From Thermoleptolyngbya sp046719575 (GTDB taxonomy: Bacteria > Cyanobacteriota > Cyanobacteriia > Elainellales > Elainellaceae): 34,612 nt of DNA. The position numbers were made by a program, and so were the translations under genes. The stretch lies in the NCBI GenBank assembly GCA_046719575.1, contig JBDNCP010000036.1:1-34612 (forward strand), in the 5' to 3' direction. The notes under the pieces are model-generated. The model made no database searches. It was not told the origin of the DNA and saw only the letters and a list, made by a program, of their open reading frames with translations. Shown in pieces: positions 7,293-15,282 of this stretch (position 1 is its first letter; every line of letters starts with the position of its first letter).

Positions 7293-8708
7293 CTAGCGGC
7301 CCAGGCCGATGCCCAGTCCTGTAGCGCGACGAGCGTGTTGATTAAACTGGGGGTCAATTTCAAGCACCTGTTGACGATAGACCCCAGCCTGGGCTGGGTT
7401 GCCCAGCCTGTCCTCGATTTGAGCAGCGCGATCGCACAGTGCTGCATCACGAGTGCCCTGGGCGATCGCCGCTTGCACTATCTTCCTGGCTTCCTGCCAG
7501 CGCCCCGCCTGCGACAGTGCCCAGGCATAGGTGTCGAGTGTGTCTGCATCTTGCCGCTGCTGGACTTCGGCCTCCATCAGCATCAGCGCCTCGGTGGTGT
7601 CTTCTGGGCGGCCCCGCTCCAGCAGCAATCGTGCCAGATCGCGCCGATGCCCAAAGCCAAACGAGCCGGGGTCTGCCGCTGCCTCTGCCAGCGTTTGCCG
7701 CAGGTGCTGTTCCGCATTCGTCCAGTGAATATCTGCCTGGGCAGGCTGGTTTTGCAGTTGCTTGAGCCGGGCCTGCCCCCGCTGCACCAGCGGTTCATAA
7801 ACCGTCGCGGCGCTGCCCATCGCCTCGACCTGGCGATAATACCGTTCAGCCAGCCCATAGCGTCCCTGGCGCAGCGCCAGTTGGGCCAGATTCAGGCGGG
7901 CAGGCAAGTAGCTCGGCAAAATTCGCAGCGCCTCTTGGTACAAAGCCTGCGCCTGATCGAGTTGCCCCCGTTCGTAATAGAAGCGGCCGAGCAGCGTGCG
8001 CGTTCGAGCGGAACTGCTGAGGTCGCCTGCTTCCTCCACCTCCAGCGCATATCGGAAGCTCTGCAATGCGCCCATATCGTCGCCCTGGGCTGCCCGCACC
8101 AGGGCTTGCTGGGTGAAGGCGGCCGGACTCAGAGTTTGCTCGACCAGGCGATCGCCCGCCTCAGCCGCCGCCGTCAGGTTGCCCATTGCCAGATACACCG
8201 ATGCCTGAACGCTCAGCGCTTCTCTTGAACCGTCTAGTTGCGCTGCCAGCGCCAGCGCCTGACCAAAGTCGTGCCGCGCCTCAGCCACCCGTGCCAACAC
8301 GGCGATCGCCTCTGGATGGTCTGGCATTGACCTCAGCACCTCCTGCGCCGTCTGGTCTGCCAGCAGATACCAGTGACTTTGCCCCGTCAGCCGCGCCATT
8401 TTCAAATAGCTCAGCGCCAGTGCCGACCGCTCCAGCCCTTGCGCCATGCTCTGGGCGGGCATTTGCCGAACACGCTCTTGAAAGTGGGCAATTTCTTGCT
8501 CTAGTCGGGCTGTTGCGCCGCCCGAAGCGCTCACAGAAAACAGATAGCGGTAAGGCGTGTCTAGATTGCTAGAAGGGCGATCGCTCCACCCCCGCAGCCC
8601 CAGCCCACCCGTCTGCGTCAGCACTAGCACCGCACTCGTGATCGACAGCCCCGCCAGCGCCAGCAGCGATCGCCGCCTGCTGGATCTCAAAATATTCACT
8701 GTGTTCAT
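7293..8708 (-). CDS. Tetratricopeptide-repeat protein, membrane-anchored or exported
   Basis: This 471-residue protein has a basic N-terminus and one hydrophobic segment (about 15-33) that would export or anchor it. The rest is helical TPR-type repeats, for example LGRFYYERGQLDQAQALYQEALRI, LNLAQLALRQGRYGLAERYYRQV and YAWALSQAGRWQEARKIVQAAI. It has no enzymatic motif. TPR proteins act as protein-binding scaffolds, so a plausible role is to connect the DUF4331 protein encoded upstream with the metal exporter encoded 62 bp downstream; this is inference from gene order. ATG 8708 is preceded by AGGGAA. The 198 bp upstream hold an inverted repeat. Confidence 0.85.
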   Translation of the reverse strand: MNTVNILRSSRRRSLLALAGLSITSAVLVLTQTGGLGLRGWSDRPSSNLDTPYRYLFSVSASGGATARLEQEIAHFQERVRQMPAQSMAQGLERSALALSYLKMARLTGQSHWYLLADQTAQEVLRSMPDHPEAIAVLARVAEARHDFGQALALAAQLDGSREALSVQASVYLAMGNLTAAAEAGDRLVEQTLSPAAFTQQALVRAAQGDDMGALQSFRYALEVEEAGDLSSSARTRTLLGRFYYERGQLDQAQALYQEALRILPSYLPARLNLAQLALRQGRYGLAERYYRQVEAMGSAATVYEPLVQRGQARLKQLQNQPAQADIHWTNAEQHLRQTLAEAAADPGSFGFGHRRDLARLLLERGRPEDTTEALMLMEAEVQQRQDADTLDTYAWALSQAGRWQEARKIVQAAIAQGTRDAALCDRAAQIEDRLGNPAQAGVYRQQVLEIDPQFNQHARRATGLGIGLGR

Positions 8709-8836
8709 TAGAATTCCCTGGATATAAGGGATTGATGAGTGATCTCAATGCTCTATGGCGTTACATCTGTGGCGTTACAAATGAAATTGCTGGAGATCCT
8801 GCAAATACTTAACCGGCAATTGCGAATGTTCTGGAT

Positions 8837-8878
8837 ATTGGACGATTTCTCACCACAATCCGCGAAAAATCGTCCAAT
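8837..8878. repeat. 12-bp inverted repeat, related to the element at 28860-28898
   Basis: The arms ATTGGACGATTT (8837-8848) and AAATCGTCCAAT (8867-8878) are perfect reverse complements around an 18-nt loop. The sequence TTGGACGATTTCTC matches TTGGACAATTTCTC of the longer hairpin at 28860 with one change, and the right arm differs at matching compensatory positions, so the two look like copies of one mobile palindrome. It lies between the DUF4331 and TPR genes and may act as an intercistronic RNA hairpin. Confidence 0.75.
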
Positions 8879-8906
8879 TGCGTCAGTCTTACCCTAAAAG
8901 TTCTAC

Positions 8907-10196
8907 CTAATTGGGCGGTGCTAAATAGGGGAAGGAGGGAGCTAGCGGCTGGTGTCCCTGTGCCGGATTACCCGGTGTGCCATCGTAGGAAACGTTATCG
9001 GTAGTAATGGCTCCGTTGGTTACAATACTTAGCGAAGCGTCCACCACGTCATCTAGCAGTCGCCGCCCTGCTGCCGGAGACCCCAAGGCATTAAACTTGT
9101 TGCCATAGCCGCTGGGTACGGTCGTGTCGATCCGCATTACGTCTGGCAGCAGCGCCCGCACCAGCGCATTTGCCCGCGTGTCGTTGTTGCCTACCAGCTT
9201 CAGAACTGCCGTGATGTTGTCTCGAATCGTATTGCTGTCGGGAGAGTTAAACCGAGCGGGCTGTGTCCGATTGTAGGTTTCGTAGATAGTTTGCGAACCA
9301 GTGGTCAGCAGTTCGTTGATGCCCGGCCGGGCAATCTGCTCCACTTGGGTAAATTGACCCGTGCGCGGATCACGGATGTTGATCGTGCCCCAAACATCGA
9401 AGGTGTTGATGTTTCTGCCACCAGCCAATACCCGCTGTGGCACCCGGACGACAATGGTATTGACGTTGTACCCTTTGGTAAAGTCGAGCGCGGTATCGGG
9501 GGATCGGAAGCTCGCCGCCGGACCGAAACCCGCGACCGCAGCCCGCACCCGGAAATAAGCCTCCACATCAAAGAAGAAAGGATCTTCGCGCAGCCCCGCA
9601 AAGATAGTGAGATTAGCGCCCCGTGCCCGCACGGTGTTGAGCCGGGGTGCAGCATCGGTGATAGCAGTGGTGAGAATGCGGCCGCCGCCGGTGGTGGTGT
9701 TGGTGCTGCTTTGCCCGTTGCTGTCAATCGTGGTCAGGGTGACGACCTGGCGATTTCCTTTATTGGGCGGCGAGAAGGTGAAGCGCAGCGTCAGATCTGG
9801 CTGCGGCACAGGCGCATTGTTGACATTGGCAACCCGCGCAATCTTGATGTCATACTGAGCATTGCTGCTGAAGTAGTATTGCTGGCGAGCGAGCGATCGC
9901 GGGTTGGTGTTTAGCACCAGAATCAGGTCGCCAGCGCGGGCCGCCGAGTTTTGGTCGATTTCTCGAAAGACATAGAGATCGGTCAGGCTGAGGGCGCGGC
10001 TACGAACGTCGATATCGCCGTCGTCATGGTCAGACGCTTGTAGCGGTGCAGGCTGCAAGCTGCTAGTCAGACCCAGTGCGGTAATCGAAAGGAAGCCTGC
10101 GAAAGTGCTGAGGGCGATCGCCCGCTTGAGGGCAGAACGGCGAGGAGCAAGCCACTGCCAGAAAGTGCAAACCGCTGTCTTGGCGTATGGTTCCAT
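8907..10196 (-). CDS. DUF4331-domain exported protein
   Basis: This 429-residue protein begins with a long signal region (hydrophobic stretch at about 27-46) followed by the DUF4331 signature ASDHDDGDIDVRSRALSLTD LYVFRE (interrupted here only for display). The acidic HDDGD cluster near the mature N-terminus is typical for the family. The remainder is beta-rich with many FDVWGTINI- and TLRFTFSPP-like strands and carries no recognisable catalytic motif. The biochemical role of DUF4331 is not established; export across the inner membrane is clear from the signal sequence. It is the first gene of a minus-strand set with the TPR and NicO genes. ATG 10196 has a good ribosome site (TAGGAGT, about 10 nt upstream). 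Confidence 0.88.
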   Translation of the reverse strand: MEPYAKTAVCTFWQWLAPRRSALKRAIALSTFAGFLSITALGLTSSLQPAPLQASDHDDGDIDVRSRALSLTDLYVFREIDQNSAARAGDLILVLNTNPRSLARQQYYFSSNAQYDIKIARVANVNNAPVPQPDLTLRFTFSPPNKGNRQVVTLTTIDSNGQSSTNTTTGGGRILTTAITDAAPRLNTVRARGANLTIFAGLREDPFFFDVEAYFRVRAAVAGFGPAASFRSPDTALDFTKGYNVNTIVVRVPQRVLAGGRNINTFDVWGTINIRDPRTGQFTQVEQIARPGINELLTTGSQTIYETYNRTQPARFNSPDSNTIRDNITAVLKLVGNNDTRANALVRALLPDVMRIDTTVPSGYGNKFNALGSPAAGRRLLDDVVDASLSIVTNGAITTDNVSYDGTPGNPAQGHQPLAPSFPYLAPPN

Positions 10197-10216
10197 TGTT
10201 TGATTGACTCCTAATG

Positions 10217-10232
10217 TGCCTAGAGCTAGGCA
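10217..10232. promoter_or_regulatory. Palindrome upstream of the DUF4331 gene (operator candidate)
   Basis: TGCCTAGAGCTAGGCA has perfect 7-bp arms separated by two bases. It lies 20 bp before the start codon of the DUF4331 gene, immediately upstream of the TAGGAGT ribosome site. It could be a repressor operator, for instance for a metal sensor given the exporter in the operon, or a leader hairpin. Function is inference from position and symmetry only. Confidence 0.35.
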
Positions 10233-10377
10233 TTTGAAAACGCCTATCCGGGGGAGGGGGTTGGCGCTCTAGACACAAATACGGAGGTCAAATCGGAATG
10301 GATCTCGAAAACCAAAATTTCCTGAATTCTAAGCTTTCCCGAATCTGTGGAATTTCTGGTTTTGCAGCATCTCACAG

Positions 10378-11325
10378 CTAGGCAACGTTCGTAGAAACGT
10401 TCGCAGCCTTCAGCATGTGATAAGTAATCAGCAGTTGAGTAATCGCAAGTGGATAGCTTTGCAGCGTTTCTCCGGTCGTGCCAATCAGCTTGCCAATGCC
10501 CGGGTTCCCTTCCAGGCTGCAAAACTGACCCAAGTAGGGTACTTCGTGGCACAGGCTGCGCTCTAGATCTCGCACCTGCTCTGCTGTGGCGTGGGCATCA
10601 ATCTCCATCACATCCACGGGTTTGCCCATATCGCGATCTAGCCCCAGTCGCACCGCGCCGCCTGCGTGTTCTCCATCGCCAATAATGCTGCTGAAATCTG
10701 GATGGGGAATCGTAGGGCGCAGCACCAGTCGCACCGCTAGCAGCAGTTCATCCTGCGTCAGGTTGCCGCTGGGTGGATAGAAACTCACCACCACATCCGC
10801 CCACTGCCGCTGGGGCCGAATAAAGGCTTCTGAGTCTGGCTCGCGCTGCTGGATTTGCTTGATCACTTGGTCACGGGTATAGCCGCGCTTGCGGGTGTCG
10901 CGGTTTATCTTCCAGATGTGGCGCAATTCTTCCGGTGGAGCTAGATAAACCTTGACATCGTAGCTGTCGCGCATTGCCCGCGTGGCATAGCCCAACAGCC
11001 CTTCTACAATGACAAATCGCTTGGGTTTAATGTACTCTGGCGGCTCAAAGGTGCCACTGCTGTGATTATAAATTGGCTTCAGAATTGGCTGCCCCGTCCG
11101 CAGCAGCGAGAGGTGCTGCTGAATAATATCGAGATAGTTGCAGTCGGGGTGCAGGGCAGAAATTCCCAGTTCAGACCGCTGTTTGCGATCGTAGCGGTGA
11201 TAGTCGTCGGTGCAGATGACAGTTACCTCGTTTTCGCCAAGCACCTGGGCGATGCCACGAGTCAGCGTCGTTTTTCCGGCGGCACTATCGCCAACAATGC
11301 CAAGGATGATGGGTCGGTGGGACAT
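10378..11325 (-). CDS. Phosphoribulokinase-like P-loop kinase (non-canonical paralogue)
   Basis: This 315-residue protein belongs to the phosphoribulokinase/uridine kinase family. The Walker A motif is GDSAAGKT (12-19), followed by the PRK block ICTDDYHRYDRKQR (37-50) and YNHSSGTFEPPEYI. The Calvin-cycle enzyme of cyanobacteria has a redox pair, one Cys in the P-loop (GDSGCGKS) and one before DDYH. Here the P-loop Cys is Ala (A16) while the second is kept (C38), so thioredoxin/CP12-type switching through that pair is not possible. The C-terminal third differs from the canonical enzyme and contains its own cysteines (CHEVPYLGQFC). It is the second PRK type that cyanobacteria carry beside the true one; the substrate is unproven. 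ATG 11325 is fixed by AGGAGG four bases upstream. Confidence 0.8.
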   Translation of the reverse strand: MSHRPIILGIVGDSAAGKTTLTRGIAQVLGENEVTVICTDDYHRYDRKQRSELGISALHPDCNYLDIIQQHLSLLRTGQPILKPIYNHSSGTFEPPEYIKPKRFVIVEGLLGYATRAMRDSYDVKVYLAPPEELRHIWKINRDTRKRGYTRDQVIKQIQQREPDSEAFIRPQRQWADVVVSFYPPSGNLTQDELLLAVRLVLRPTIPHPDFSSIIGDGEHAGGAVRLGLDRDMGKPVDVMEIDAHATAEQVRDLERSLCHEVPYLGQFCSLEGNPGIGKLIGTTGETLQSYPLAITQLLITYHMLKAANVSTNVA

Positions 11326-11788
11326 AGAGCCTCCTAAAAGCACAATCACCAGCCCTCACCAACGCTTTGCGCTAGGCACCGAAGCTGGGCGATCGAGTTC
11401 ACGAATAGCCCCAATTATTAGCGTCTGGGGGACGCAGCGCAAGGCTTCTGCGGAGATAGGTTAAGATTTTGCAACGTTCTCTTGGAGCGTGATGCAGAGG
11501 GTGGCAGGTGTCGGAAATAGCTGGCACAGGAATTCCTAGCACAGCATTGCACTTACGAAGTTACTGCGACTCAGCAAAAAACACTTGCAATATCCTGCAA
11601 TATTATCCTGCAATATAGTGATCTCACAGCACTAGTGATCTCACGGCACTAGTGATCTCGCAGAATAGTGATCTCACAGCACTAGTGATCTCGCAGGAGT
11701 GACCTCGCAGATAAATCAGGGGCGATCGCCCTCGACAGCAACCCAAAGAGCGCCCTCCTATGCCCCAGGTTTTATATCGTCTCTTGAC
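11326..11788. other. 463-bp gene-free stretch with tandem repeats
   Basis: This gap separates the kinase gene from the first small basic-protein gene, both on the minus strand. It contains a small hairpin at GCGTCTGGGGGACGC (about 11420-11434), three TGCAATAT-type repeats at about 11586-11616, the 17-bp tandem array at 11617-11710 and one HIP1 site. I see no convincing open reading frame. The kinase promoter should lie near 11330-11450. Confidence 0.6.
11617..11710. repeat. Six-unit tandem repeat, 17-bp unit
   Basis: Units start at 11617, 11634, 11651, 11667, 11684 and 11698. The consensus is AGTGATCTCACAGCACT; units 1 and 4 are identical, unit 2 has one change, and units 3, 5 and 6 are shortened or degenerate. 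There are no spacers, so this is not a CRISPR. Each unit carries an imperfect AGTG...CACT symmetry. Confidence 0.9.
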
Positions 11789-12313
11789 CTAAGCCTGCTT
11801 TTTGCGGCCGCGGGTCGAGGTCGTAGAAGCGGTTTTCGTCTTGGTTGAAGTGCGAGGAGACCTTGTTTTGGCGGCGGTGGTAGTGCGCGTGCTGCTAGTG
11901 CGGGGGCCGCGCTTTTTAGGGGTGGCGGCGGGTTCTTCGGATGCAGCGGGTTCAACCTCTGGCAGCGCGGCGGCAGCCTCGGTCACGGCTTTCTTCTGAA
12001 CCGTCGAGCTGCGGTGGCGACGAGTTTTGCCTGCGGTTCCCAGTTTGTCCTTTTTGGTGGAAGCCAGATACCGCTTGAGGGAAGAGACACTGATCTTGAT
12101 GTTCTTATCGGCCAGCAGTGCGGCAATTTCTTCGTGGCTATAGCCGCGATCGAGTGCCGTGGAGATGGAGTCATGTAGCAAGTTAATTGCTTCCCGCAAA
12201 GACCAAACTTCTTTTGGCTTTTCGGGGAGTTGTTCAAGCAAACTAGTGGCCTGTTCGATGGCTTCTTGCTGAACCAGGACAGTTCCAGGGAGGCGTCTTT
12301 TAGTGGTCGTCAT
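11789..12313 (-). CDS. Small basic protein with HTH-like domain and Lys/Thr-rich tail (paralogue A)
   Basis: This 174-residue protein has two parts. The N-terminal part (about 18-92) is a predicted helical domain with the pattern LPEKPKEVWSLREAINLLHD and then RGYSHEEIAALLADKNIKIS plus SSLKRYL, which reads like a helix-turn-helix in which a GYS-EEIA helix precedes an IS-SSLKRYL recognition helix. The C-terminal 80 residues are low-complexity, rich in Lys, Arg, Thr and Ala and resemble histone-H1-type tails (KKRGPRTSS, TRGRKKQA). Nucleoid or DNA binding is likely but unproven. The next gene encodes a paralogue with the same two-part layout. ATG 12313 lies directly against an 11-bp tandem repeat and has no ribosome site. 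Confidence 0.75.
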   Translation of the reverse strand: MTTTKRRLPGTVLVQQEAIEQATSLLEQLPEKPKEVWSLREAINLLHDSISTALDRGYSHEEIAALLADKNIKISVSSLKRYLASTKKDKLGTAGKTRRHRSSTVQKKAVTEAAAALPEVEPAASEEPAATPKKRGPRTSSTRTTTAAKTRSPRTSTKTKTASTTSTRGRKKQA

Positions 12314-12314
12314 A

Positions 12315-12356
12315 GTAGTAAAAGGGTAGTAAAAGGGTGGTAAAAGGGTAGTAAAG
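12315..12356. repeat. 11-bp tandem repeat touching the start codon of paralogue A
   Basis: The unit GTAGTAAAAGG occurs at 12315-12325 and 12326-12336, with one change at 12337-12347 and a partial copy at 12348-12356. On the coding (minus) strand it forms the immediate leader of the gene starting at 12313. The 11-bp period is close to one helical turn, so a protein could contact the same face in each unit. Confidence 0.9.
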
Positions 12357-12622
12357 AGTGGGTCGGTCAGTGAGTGTTTTTGCGGTCAGGCAGATGGTCA
12401 GAGGTGGTCAAGATCGATTCACTGCTCTATTCAGCGGTTCTATTCGCAATGTGATGGATAGAGCAGCTGATAAAGTGTCGATTTCCAGTTGAGCGGATTG
12501 CTATGGGCTTGCAAAGTAGATAACTTAGTGTATCCAAAAGCGAACAATTTCTATCAATTTTTCCAATTCAATCTTGGTTATTTTGTTTTTTGCTGTGTCA
12601 GCCCTACCTCTTGTTCCCAATC

Positions 12623-12655
12623 TAGCTGCTGGACTAGCTGCTGGACTAGCTGCTG
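12623..12655. repeat. 12-bp tandem repeat, about 2.75 copies
   Basis: The unit TAGCTGCTGGAC is repeated at 12623, 12635 and 12647; the third copy is incomplete. It lies just downstream of paralogue B. Confidence 0.85.
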
Positions 12656-12743
12656 ACTGGGAGCTGTTCCGTCGGTGGAGTATTGGAGTTCTGAGGGATG
12701 CCGTAGCCTGTTCGCGCCTGCGTTCAGCAAAACGGTAACAAGG

Positions 12744-13340
12744 TTATCTCTTTCGCTTTTTGCGTTTTTGCTTAGAGGTGGATGATTCCTGATCCGCAGC
12801 AGAGTTTATGTCTGTTGGGGTGGGCGGTTTGGATTCATCGAGTAGGTAGGCGATGACATTTTCTACAGAACGGTTTGCAGCGGGATGGTTTGCGGCGGGA
12901 TGGTTTGCAGCGGCTTCCGTGGGGAATGTGGGATCTGGGGGGGCGATCGCAGGCGTGGCAGGGGCTATCGCACGGGCACTTTGCTTTGGCTTCTGGGTGC
13001 GCGGGGGCTTCGAGCGGGCTGGTGCTGCCTGAGACGCAGCCGACTGCTTGAGCCGAGACAAGTAGTAGCGCAAAGATGACGGCGAAACGGGAATGCCTGC
13101 CTGGTTGAGCAGAGCGGCTACATCTTCCTGGCTATAGCCCTTGTCGAGCGCGGCAAGGATCACGTCTTGCAGTAGGGCGATCGCCTCTCGAATTGACCAT
13201 TCCCGCGTGGGTTCGGGTGGTTTGTCGGGGAGCGCCGTCAATACCTGGCTGGCTCGTTTGAGCGATCGCCGAGGCACCGCAGCCGGAGAGGTTGCGCTGC
13301 TCGAAGCTGACTTGCGGGCTGACTTGGTTTTTCGAGTCAC
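12744..13340 (-). CDS. Small basic protein with HTH-like domain (paralogue B)
   Basis: This 198-residue protein has the same domain as its neighbour: LPDKPPEPTREWSIREAIAL (about 38-57), KGYSQEDVAALLNQAGIPVS and SSLRYYLSRLKQSA (up to about 103). The rest is a low-complexity tail with Pro/Ala/Lys content, a NHPAANHPAANRS peptide repeat (from a DNA repeat at about 12880-12920) and a strongly basic C-terminus KQKRKKRKR. DNA binding is likely by analogy and charge. The two genes lie in the same direction and are probably an old tandem duplication whose tails have diverged. The start is GTG 13340, since no internal Met exists before the domain. Confidence 0.72.
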   Translation of the reverse strand: MTRKTKSARKSASSSATSPAAVPRRSLKRASQVLTALPDKPPEPTREWSIREAIALLQDVILAALDKGYSQEDVAALLNQAGIPVSPSSLRYYLSRLKQSAASQAAPARSKPPRTQKPKQSARAIAPATPAIAPPDPTFPTEAAANHPAANHPAANRSVENVIAYLLDESKPPTPTDINSAADQESSTSKQKRKKRKR

Positions 13341-13485
13341 GCCGAAACTGCGAGAAAACGAGAGAAACTGCCCCTTACATTAACGCTGAATCCTGAAATT
13401 GTGAGAGGTTAAAAGGGGTTTATTTGCAATTCTCAATAATATAGTCGGAAATATAGCCGGAATATTGCGGGGCTAGGGGTATGCA

Positions 13486-13522
13486 GTCTGCAAGAACGGT
13501 CTGCAAGAACGGTCTGCAAGAA
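13486..13522. repeat. 13-bp tandem repeat, three copies
   Basis: The unit GTCTGCAAGAACG is found at 13486-13498 and 13499-13511, and nearly complete at 13512-13522. It lies 40-80 bp upstream of the phosphate-permease start, where promoter elements would be expected. It does not resemble the direct-repeat Pho box known from cyanobacteria. Confidence 0.85.
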
Positions 13523-13562
13523 ATGATTTCGCGCTCGAAATACTAGTCTTATACCCGTTTTA

Positions 13563-14891
13563 TTGGAACGAAGCCGTAATTCAGCCGTAGCGTGGAGCGC
13601 AAGCAGTGTGATTTGGATTGTGATTGCCAGTGGATTGGCTCTGTACGTTGCCTGGAACCTGGGCGCGAACGATGTGGCGAATTCAATGGGCACGTCCGTT
13701 GGCTCTGGTGCGGTGTCGCTGCGACACGCACTGGCGATCGCCGGAGTGCTGGAGTTTTCTGGGGCAATGCTGTTTGGACGGCGCGTGGTGGGCACGTTGG
13801 CCAGCGGCGTGGTCGATCCAGATCAGTTCACTGACATACCCCAGGTTTTGCGATTGGGCATGGTGTCGGTGCTGCTGACCTGTGGGCTATGGCTCAACCT
13901 GGCCACGCGGCTGGGGCTACCGGTTGCGTCGTCTCATGCGGTGGTGGGGGCGATCGCCGGATTTGGTTGGGCTGCGTCCGGCTTACATTCCGTAACTTGG
14001 CCGCTACTGGGTCAAATTTCGTTTACCTGGGGTATCACGCCGTTGGTCAGCGGGGCGATCGCCGCTGGGTTTTATGCCATTCTGCGGCGCGGTGTGTTGC
14101 AGGCTCCGCAGCCGCTCCAGCGGGCCTATGAATGGCTGCCTTGGTTGAGCTTAGGATTAGTTGGCGGGTTTGGGCTGATTGTGCTGCCCGTGTTGCAGCC
14201 CGCCATTTCAGCGCAGATTCCAGCAGAGTTTTCAGCCTGGATTCATCTGCCGCCCCACACGCTGGCGCTGGCAATCGGGGCGATCGCCACCTTGGGCATT
14301 AGCGCGATCGCTGCTCGTCCGGCTGCTGTGCCCAATGTGTCGAATCTTCCCGGAGAACCATCGGGGGCGATCGCCCCTAAGCTTGCCAATCCCGTCGAGC
14401 AGATGATGGCGCGGTTCCAACTGCTGAGCGCCTGCTTTGTTGCCTTTGCCCACGGTTCAAACGACGTGGGCAATGCAATCGCACCCCTCGCAACCATCGT
14501 CTATCTGACGCAGCCCACGGGAGATAGAGCCGTCCTTCCCCTGTGGATTTTGGCGCTGGGGGCCGTGGGCATCGTGGGCGGGCTGGCGGTGTGGGGCGGT
14601 CGCGTCATCGCCACCATCGGCGAAGGCATTCTCGCGCTGCAACCCAGCAGCGGCCTCTGTGCAGAACTGGCGACTGCCGCCACGGTGCTGGTTGCCTCGC
14701 GCATCGGGCTGCCGGTGTCTACCTCCCATGCGCTCGTCGGTGCAGTGGTAGGCGTTGGACTCTCACAGCGCAGCCCGATTCATTGGAGTATCGTGCGTCA
14801 AATCGGACTGGCGTGGGTGGGTACGATTCCGCTCTGCGGCGCACTGGCGGCTGCCATTTTTTGGGGGCTGCGGTGGGGGGTGACGGGGTAG
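13563..14891 (+). CDS. PiT-family inorganic phosphate permease
   Basis: This polytopic inner-membrane transporter of up to 442 residues carries the two inverted PiT signatures: GANDVANSMGTSVGSGAVS (about 34-52) and the second copy AHGSNDVGNAIAPLATI (about 297-313). The second half also contains GLPVSTSHALVGAVVG, matching GLPVASSHAVVGAIAG in the first half, as expected from the internal duplication. The family imports metal-phosphate or phosphate using a proton or sodium gradient. The start is uncertain: the longest form begins at TTG 13563, but GTG 13608 begins right at the first membrane helix (VIWIVIASGLALYVAW) and is a reasonable alternative. There is no clear ribosome site for either. Confidence 0.9.
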   Translation: MERSRNSAVAWSASSVIWIVIASGLALYVAWNLGANDVANSMGTSVGSGAVSLRHALAIAGVLEFSGAMLFGRRVVGTLASGVVDPDQFTDIPQVLRLGMVSVLLTCGLWLNLATRLGLPVASSHAVVGAIAGFGWAASGLHSVTWPLLGQISFTWGITPLVSGAIAAGFYAILRRGVLQAPQPLQRAYEWLPWLSLGLVGGFGLIVLPVLQPAISAQIPAEFSAWIHLPPHTLALAIGAIATLGISAIAARPAAVPNVSNLPGEPSGAIAPKLANPVEQMMARFQLLSACFVAFAHGSNDVGNAIAPLATIVYLTQPTGDRAVLPLWILALGAVGIVGGLAVWGGRVIATIGEGILALQPSSGLCAELATAATVLVASRIGLPVSTSHALVGAVVGVGLSQRSPIHWSIVRQIGLAWVGTIPLCGALAAAIFWGLRWGVTG

Positions 14892-14943
14892 CGGGGGCGG
14901 GGTGGCTCGCTCCAACACTCCATCGCTCTCCACCCTCCCGCCA

Positions 14944-15282
14944 CTACTCGCCAGGATATAAATCTGGCAGATCATCAAAGCCGCCCAGCAGGTAGTCGGG
15001 AAACAGGGTCGGCGTGGTGTTTGGGCGATCGCCACTTGACTCCAGCGGCGTGAGGTCAGTGGGGGGGCGATCGCTGCTCCAGGCCCACCAGGCCGTGCCG
15101 CAGGTGCAGTGATAAAATTCCTGCCACTTGCGGCGGTGATCGTGGGTAAAGACGGGCGATCGCCGATTAATCCACACTTGCTGCGCTTCGGTGCAAGACA
15201 AACGGCAGGTTGGACAACAGAACTCAACGGCGTGAACCGCCGCCTCTGTCCAGTCGGGCGGCAGGAGAGCAAAAGCGTCCAT
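14944..15282 (-). CDS. Small zinc-ribbon-like conserved protein
   Basis: This 112-residue protein contains two cysteine pairs, C23-x2-C26 (within FCCPTCRLSC) and C59-x-C61 (YHCTCGTAWWAW), spaced as in a zinc ribbon, with extra cysteines at 22 and 30. The C-terminal third is Pro/Asp-rich and ends LPDLYPGE. I recognise the pattern as a conserved cyanobacterial protein but know no function; nucleic-acid or protein binding through the zinc site is a guess. The gene is convergent with the phosphate permease (52 bp between stops) and divergent from the transporter at 15650. Confidence 0.65.
   Translation of the reverse strand: MDAFALLPPDWTEAAVHAVEFCCPTCRLSCTEAQQVWINRRSPVFTHDHRRKWQEFYHCTCGTAWWAWSSDRPPTDLTPLESSGDRPNTTPTLFPDYLLGGFDDLPDLYPGE

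Larger units (their letters stand above)
12314..12743. other. 430-bp gap between two paralogues, with two tandem repeats
   Basis: This region should contain the promoter of paralogue A and the end signals of paralogue B. It holds the 11-bp repeat at 12315-12356, an AT-rich stretch at about 12530-12600 and the 12-bp repeat at 12623-12655. I see no open reading frame worth calling. Confidence 0.6.

Noticed and set aside
11617..11710. CRISPR-like array
   Set aside because: Units are contiguous with no unique spacers and no cas genes are present.
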